NCBI GenBank assembly: GCA_947474565.1
Contig: CANJIS010000014.1
Coordinates: 1 to 57,911, forward strand
Origin: Alphaproteobacteria bacterium
GTDB taxonomy: Bacteria; Pseudomonadota; Alphaproteobacteria; Micropepsales; Micropepsaceae
Direction of reading: 5' to 3'
Length of the DNA stretch: 57,911 bases
Shown: positions 54,770 to 57,911 of the stretch, one piece after another
Position numbering within the stretch: position 1 is the stretch's first letter
How the letters are laid out: each line of letters opens with the position of its first letter
The notes under the pieces: model-generated
Databases searched by the model: none
What the model was told of the DNA's origin: nothing
The model's input: the letters and a program-made list of their open reading frames with translations, nothing else
Translations under genes and position numbers: made by a program

Positions 54770-54938
54770 GGGCCGTCCTTCTCTCTACAGCTTGCCAACA
54801 GGGGCTGCGGCCAAGCAGCTATCCTACCCTATCCCACCAAGTGGGCCGCTTATTAGATAGGACGATTGTAGCGCATTGCCAGCCATCAAAACGTTAAAAA
54901 ATTTGCGAGGCCTTCGCAATGACAAGTCCGCATTTTGG

Positions 54939-56045
54939 CTATGCCTTTGTTTCCCGGCTTCGGGGAACTTCCCGAGAGATTACAAGGGTATTGGGGCCAA
55001 AATGTTGCAACCGGCGGGGGGCGGGCGCGATGCGGCAACCATGAAGTGTAGCCCCGCCGCCCAGGGCGCCGCCCGCCAGCCGGTCGAACAGGCGCTCCAG
55101 GGCTTCGAATCTGGGCCGGTAGACCTGCCCCCCCGTATTTCCCAACAGGCCGGCCAGCGCCCTAAGTCCAATTTCCCGAGGCGCCGCAGCAAGCGCCTGC
55201 GCATCCAGCAGCAGCACGCCGTTTTCCCGCCGGCAGGCCCGGGCCAGCACCGCCGCCGTGGCCATGTCCAGCGCCTCGCGGGCGCGGGCCAGATGAAGCG
55301 CGGCATCGGCAATTCGCTGGGCGGTGAGACCGGCTTCTTCCAGCGCGGGCAAAAGCGCGCGGATGCGGCTGCGGGCAAAACGTGTTTGCCCATTCATGGG
55401 ATCTTCCAGCCAATCCTGTTTGTGGCTCAGGAGAAATTCCCGCAAGCGTGGGCGCGGCAAAGCCAGAAGCGGGCGCACCAGGCTTAAGCCTTCAAATCCC
55501 GGCAGTGGAAAAGCGGCCAACGGCCGCATCGCGCCCAGCCCATCAAGGCCGCTGCCCCGGCTGAGGCGCAGCAGAAAGGTTTCGGCCTGATCATCCTGGT
55601 GATGGGCGACATAGAGTGCGGCGATGCCATGCTTCTTGAGACGCTCGCCCATCAGGCGATAGCGCTGCTGCCGGGCCCAGGCTTCGATATCGGATTTGGG
55701 CTTTTTGCCTTTGACCGTGAGGATCTCGTGCGCCAAGCCCAGCGCCTTGGCCCAGCGCGCGACTTTTTTTGCTTCGGCGGCACTTTCCCGGCGAAGGCCG
55801 TGGTCCACCGACAGCACCAGCGGCTTTGCCAAAGACTTTGTCTGTTTGCCCGTCCAGCGCGCCAGCAGATGCATCAGAGCAAGAGAGTCCGCGCCGCCGG
55901 ATACCGCCACGGCGCCGGGCCATGGCATATCCGCCATCAGCGACGCGAAGCGCGCCTCAAGAGCAGCGAGAGGCTTTGCGGGTGCCGCTCGCGAGCGTGA
56001 GGGTCGCCGCGGGCGCATCGGGGAATTTACTTTTGATCGCGCCAA
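54939..56045 (-). CDS. tilS: tRNA(Ile)-lysidine synthetase
   Basis: 368 residues. The PP-loop SGGADSLAL is at 49-57, followed by LSVDHGLRRES, then AHHQDDQAETFLLRLSRGSGLDGL and RPLLALPRPRLREFL. It modifies C34 of tRNA-Ile(CAU) to lysidine and is essential. ATG 56045 overlaps cpoB by 89 bp; starts at 56018 (MRPRRPSRS) or further in are also possible, since conserved sequence begins near residue 26. Confidence 0.94.
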   Translation of the reverse strand: MARSKVNSPMRPRRPSRSRAAPAKPLAALEARFASLMADMPWPGAVAVSGGADSLALMHLLARWTGKQTKSLAKPLVLSVDHGLRRESAAEAKKVARWAKALGLAHEILTVKGKKPKSDIEAWARQQRYRLMGERLKKHGIAALYVAHHQDDQAETFLLRLSRGSGLDGLGAMRPLAAFPLPGFEGLSLVRPLLALPRPRLREFLLSHKQDWLEDPMNGQTRFARSRIRALLPALEEAGLTAQRIADAALHLARAREALDMATAAVLARACRRENGVLLLDAQALAAAPREIGLRALAGLLGNTGGQVYRPRFEALERLFDRLAGGALGGGATLHGCRIAPAPRRLQHFGPNTLVISREVPRSRETKA

Positions 56046-56931
56046 GAGTGGTGCAGCCTTCCTGAGTCCGGCCCATCGCGAGCAGCGACTGGCCCAGCTT
56101 CAGCATACTGTCCGGGCCGCGCGTCGATTTGGGGTATTTCTTGATCTGTTCGGCGAACGCGGTGATCGCGCCGGTATAATCATGCTGGATATAATTGATG
56201 TTGCCCACCCAATAGATCGCCTGGGGCGAAAGTTCGCTGTCATCGGGATTGGCGTCGGCATAGGCGCGAAAGCCCGCTTTGGCTTCGTCATATTGCGCCT
56301 TGGACAACAGGCCCATGGCGGCGTCGAACTGGCCTGAGCCCCCGGTGCGCAGCGCGGCGGGCGGCGTTACGGCCGATCCCGGCAAGGTGCCCAGATTGCC
56401 GGGCGGACGCGGCAACGGCGTCGGCGCATTCATGGCGACACCGGCACCGGAATTCATGGGCGCGGTTGGTGCGACATCTATGGGCGGCAGCGGCGTGTCC
56501 GCCGCCATGCCACCGGCAGCCGGCGGAAGCTGCGGCGCGAAATTGGCGCCGGCAGTGCCGGCGGCAGCGCAGTTCAAACCGGATTCATCGCCGCCCGCAC
56601 CCAGCTGCGCCGCCGACACCATGCACAGGCGATAGGCGACGTCTTTCTGTTCCTTGTCGATCTTCTGGTTCAACAGATCGATCTGATGGCGCAATTCTTC
56701 ATTGGCGTTGGTGGCGCCGGCTAGGGTTTGGGTCAGGCTGCGATTATTGTCTTCCACAACCTGGATGCGGCTTTGCAGCTGCTGGTTCTCAGTCGCCAGC
56801 GTCTGGAGCTGCTGATCCTGCCCGGCCTCATGGGCCTTCTCTTCGTCGCTGGGACCGAAGAGCTGCGCCTGCGCCATGGGCGCGGCACTGAGCAGAAGCC
56901 CGAGAGAAAAAAACAGGACGCGTTTGTTCAT
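55957..56931 (-). CDS. cpoB: Tol-Pal system protein CpoB (YbgF)
   Basis: 324 residues. There is a signal peptide (1-22, APMAQ), a coiled coil (36-95: ATENQQLQSRIQVVEDNNRSL, DLLNQKIDKEQKD), a Pro/Ala-rich linker (120-195) and a C-terminal TPR domain (205-315: FDAAMGLLSKAQYDEAKAGF, LSPQAIYWVGNINYIQHDY, LKLGQSLLAMGRTQEGC). It coordinates outer-membrane constriction with peptidoglycan synthesis. It lies downstream of pal, beyond an intrinsic terminator, and overlaps tilS. Confidence 0.93.
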   Translation of the reverse strand: MNKRVLFFSLGLLLSAAPMAQAQLFGPSDEEKAHEAGQDQQLQTLATENQQLQSRIQVVEDNNRSLTQTLAGATNANEELRHQIDLLNQKIDKEQKDVAYRLCMVSAAQLGAGGDESGLNCAAAGTAGANFAPQLPPAAGGMAADTPLPPIDVAPTAPMNSGAGVAMNAPTPLPRPPGNLGTLPGSAVTPPAALRTGGSGQFDAAMGLLSKAQYDEAKAGFRAYADANPDDSELSPQAIYWVGNINYIQHDYTGAITAFAEQIKKYPKSTRGPDSMLKLGQSLLAMGRTQEGCTTLGAIKSKFPDAPAATLTLASGTRKASRCS

Positions 56932-56954
56932 GGGCGGTCCTTCGAGGCTGGGGC

Positions 56955-56992
56955 CTGAAAAGAAAAGGGGGCGCGAAAAGAATCGCGCCCCC
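56955..56992 (-). terminator. Intrinsic terminator between pal and cpoB
   Basis: On the minus strand the stem GGGGGCGCGA / TCGCGCCCCC with a 6-base loop is followed by TTTTCTTTTC. It would reduce readthrough from pal into cpoB, allowing much higher Pal than CpoB levels. Confidence 0.88.
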
Positions 56993-57015
56993 CCCCAGTT
57001 CTAACTAGTCAAGTA

Positions 57016-57537
57016 TCAAGAAACGGCGCCGCCGGTAATGGTGGAGGTACCGCGGCGATTCTGCGCATAGCAATCTTCGCTGGACTGGGTGCAGAGCGGA
57101 CGCTCCTTGCCGTACGAGACGGTCTGCAGGCGGCCGGCATTGACGCCCAGGCTCACCAGGAATTCCTTCACCGCATTGGCACGACGAGCGCCAAGGGCAA
57201 GGTTGTATTCGCGGGTGCCGCGTTCGTCAGCGTTGCCGTCGATGGTGATCTGCACTCCCGGATATTTGTTCAGCCAAGTGGCCTGCTTCTGCAGGGTGGT
57301 CTTGTCGTTGGCTTCGATGTTGTACTCGTTATAGCCGAAGTGGACAGTGTCACCGACATTGACCTTAAAGTCCTGAATGCTGCCAGGGACGATGCCCGGG
57401 GCCTGGGCCGGCGCGGCCATCGGCGGCGGCGGAGCGGGCGGGGGTGCCGTAGCGGCGACTTCCTCTTTTTTGGTGCAAGCCGCGACCATGACAACTGCCG
57501 ACAAAGCGGCAAATTTCAGAAACTTGGAAATTTCCAT
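57016..57537 (-). CDS. pal: Peptidoglycan-associated lipoprotein Pal
   Basis: 173 residues from ATG 57537 (GGGAG 9 bases upstream); the longer frame is non-coding. The lipobox is VVMVAAC near residue 22. A Pro/Ala linker precedes the OmpA C-terminal domain with YNIEANDKTTLQKQA, then ITIDGNADERGTREYNLALGARRA, which binds diaminopimelate. Pal tethers the outer membrane to peptidoglycan. tolB, normally directly upstream, is missing: the IS end begins 227 bp before the start. Confidence 0.96.
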   Translation of the reverse strand: MEISKFLKFAALSAVVMVAACTKKEEVAATAPPPAPPPPMAAPAQAPGIVPGSIQDFKVNVGDTVHFGYNEYNIEANDKTTLQKQATWLNKYPGVQITIDGNADERGTREYNLALGARRANAVKEFLVSLGVNAGRLQTVSYGKERPLCTQSSEDCYAQNRRGTSTITGGAVS

Positions 57538-57764
57538 CGTGATTATCTCCCGAGAACGAAAGCAGGTGCCGGGCCTTCGCAGAATAAATGCACCCAATAG
57601 GACAAACGTATTAAAGGGCAAAAAGAGCCAAAAAAATGACGGTTCCCTTAATTCTCCGCGACGATGAATCGCCGCGGTTCAGGAGCCTTGACCGAAATAC
57701 GCCGGAACCAACAAATTTATCCAGAAAACATAGAAGCTTAGAGATACCGGGGGCAAGCGAAAAC
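57538..57764. other. Region between pal and the right-hand IS
   Basis: 227 bp without a gene. It contains a 10-pair hairpin (57656-57677, CCGCGACGAT / ATCGCCGCGG, one G-T pair) and an A/T-rich stretch (57611-57637). It must hold the pal promoter, unless pal relies on transcription from further upstream that the IS now interrupts. I could not define the promoter. Confidence 0.4.
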
Positions 57765-57911
57765 TGATCTGCCCCCTTCCAAGTGGTCCAGGGACTATCA
57801 TATTGGAACCTTGGAGGGAGATTTGGAATGGGCCGCAGGCATCAGCCTGATGAAGTTATTGGCAAGCTGCGGGAGGCGGAGATTGTGCTTTCGCAGGGCG
57901 GGTCGGTTGCG
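57765..57911 (+). mobile_element. End of an IS3-family insertion sequence (partial)
   Basis: Begins TGATCTGCCCCCTTCC at 57765 and runs off the window. It is the exact reverse complement of positions 1-147; the identity continues two more bases (AC) outside the element, which may be chance or a target preference. Confidence 0.8.
57828..57911 (+). CDS. IS3-family transposase OrfA, N-terminal fragment
   Basis: Twenty-eight codons from ATG 57828, identical to the fragment at the left edge (MGRRHQPDEVIGKLREAEI...), with GGAGGGAG upstream. It is cut by the window edge. Confidence 0.75.
   Translation, partial: MGRRHQPDEVIGKLREAEIVLSQGGSVA

Overview
The window looks like chromosomal DNA of a GC-rich alphaproteobacterium. 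The evidence is the gene order pal-cpoB-tilS-ftsH-folP-glmM-thiD, the cluster mreB-mreC-mreD-mrdA-rodA, an ilvB-ilvH-lysE-ilvC run with miaA and serB beside it, a DegP-type protease near Mrp, and dense short-overlap gene packing. I cannot name the genus. Both ends carry the same 147-149 bp sequence in opposite orientation: the left end of an IS3-family insertion sequence with the first 28 codons of its orfA. The piece is therefore bounded by two IS copies, as draft contigs often are, and the housekeeping content argues against a 58-kb composite transposon.

1-6.5 kb is a metal/stress region. It holds a subclass B3-like metallo-beta-lactamase whose zinc motif is altered, then a copper-type cassette (DUF2946 protein, TonB-dependent receptor, DUF1775-Met-rich-PCuAC fusion, terminator, short DUF1775 protein, GDT1-family membrane protein) and a TetR regulator. 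6.5-22 kb is mixed: two related small secreted Cys proteins, a TPR-methyltransferase, a cNMP-binding patatin phospholipase, an SDR, a secreted TPR protein, a thiolase with a CAP-domain lipoprotein, an alpha/beta hydrolase, DUF423 and CopC-like proteins, cardiolipin synthase, a cupin and an OGT/SPINDLY-type glycosyltransferase. At 22 kb a histidine-kinase remnant abuts a VOC-protein remnant, which looks like a deletion scar.

22.5-31 kb holds DUF6165, tRNA-Lys(CTT), the rod-shape/elongasome operon (mreBCD, PBP2, RodA) and leuA with a predicted leader peptide carrying four consecutive Leu codons. 31-36.7 kb holds a fused NitT/TauT-type ABC permease with its ATPase, a CBS-histidine kinase and a broken purT. 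36.7-41 kb is the branched-chain amino acid block. The ilvB leader is unusually complete: a promoter, an apparently leaderless 16-aa leader peptide containing Thr-Val-Leu-Ile, a competing hairpin and an intrinsic terminator.

41-57.7 kb is housekeeping: miaA/serB divergent, a Do-type protease, Mrp, DHFR, GNAT, an RcnB-like protein, purA, a second B3-type beta-lactamase with intact zinc ligands, thiD, glmM, a dihydropteroate synthase that resembles mobile Sul enzymes more than ordinary FolP, ftsH, tilS, cpoB and pal. The right-hand IS lies about 230 bp upstream of pal, where tolB would normally be.

I saw no phage, CRISPR array, rRNA or defence island. The most interesting items are the Sul-like folP next to glmM, the two amino-acid-biosynthesis leader peptides, the paired B3 lactamases with one zinc ligand replaced, the copper cassette whose accessory proteins have lost their N-terminal histidine ligand, and the gene-decay scars.
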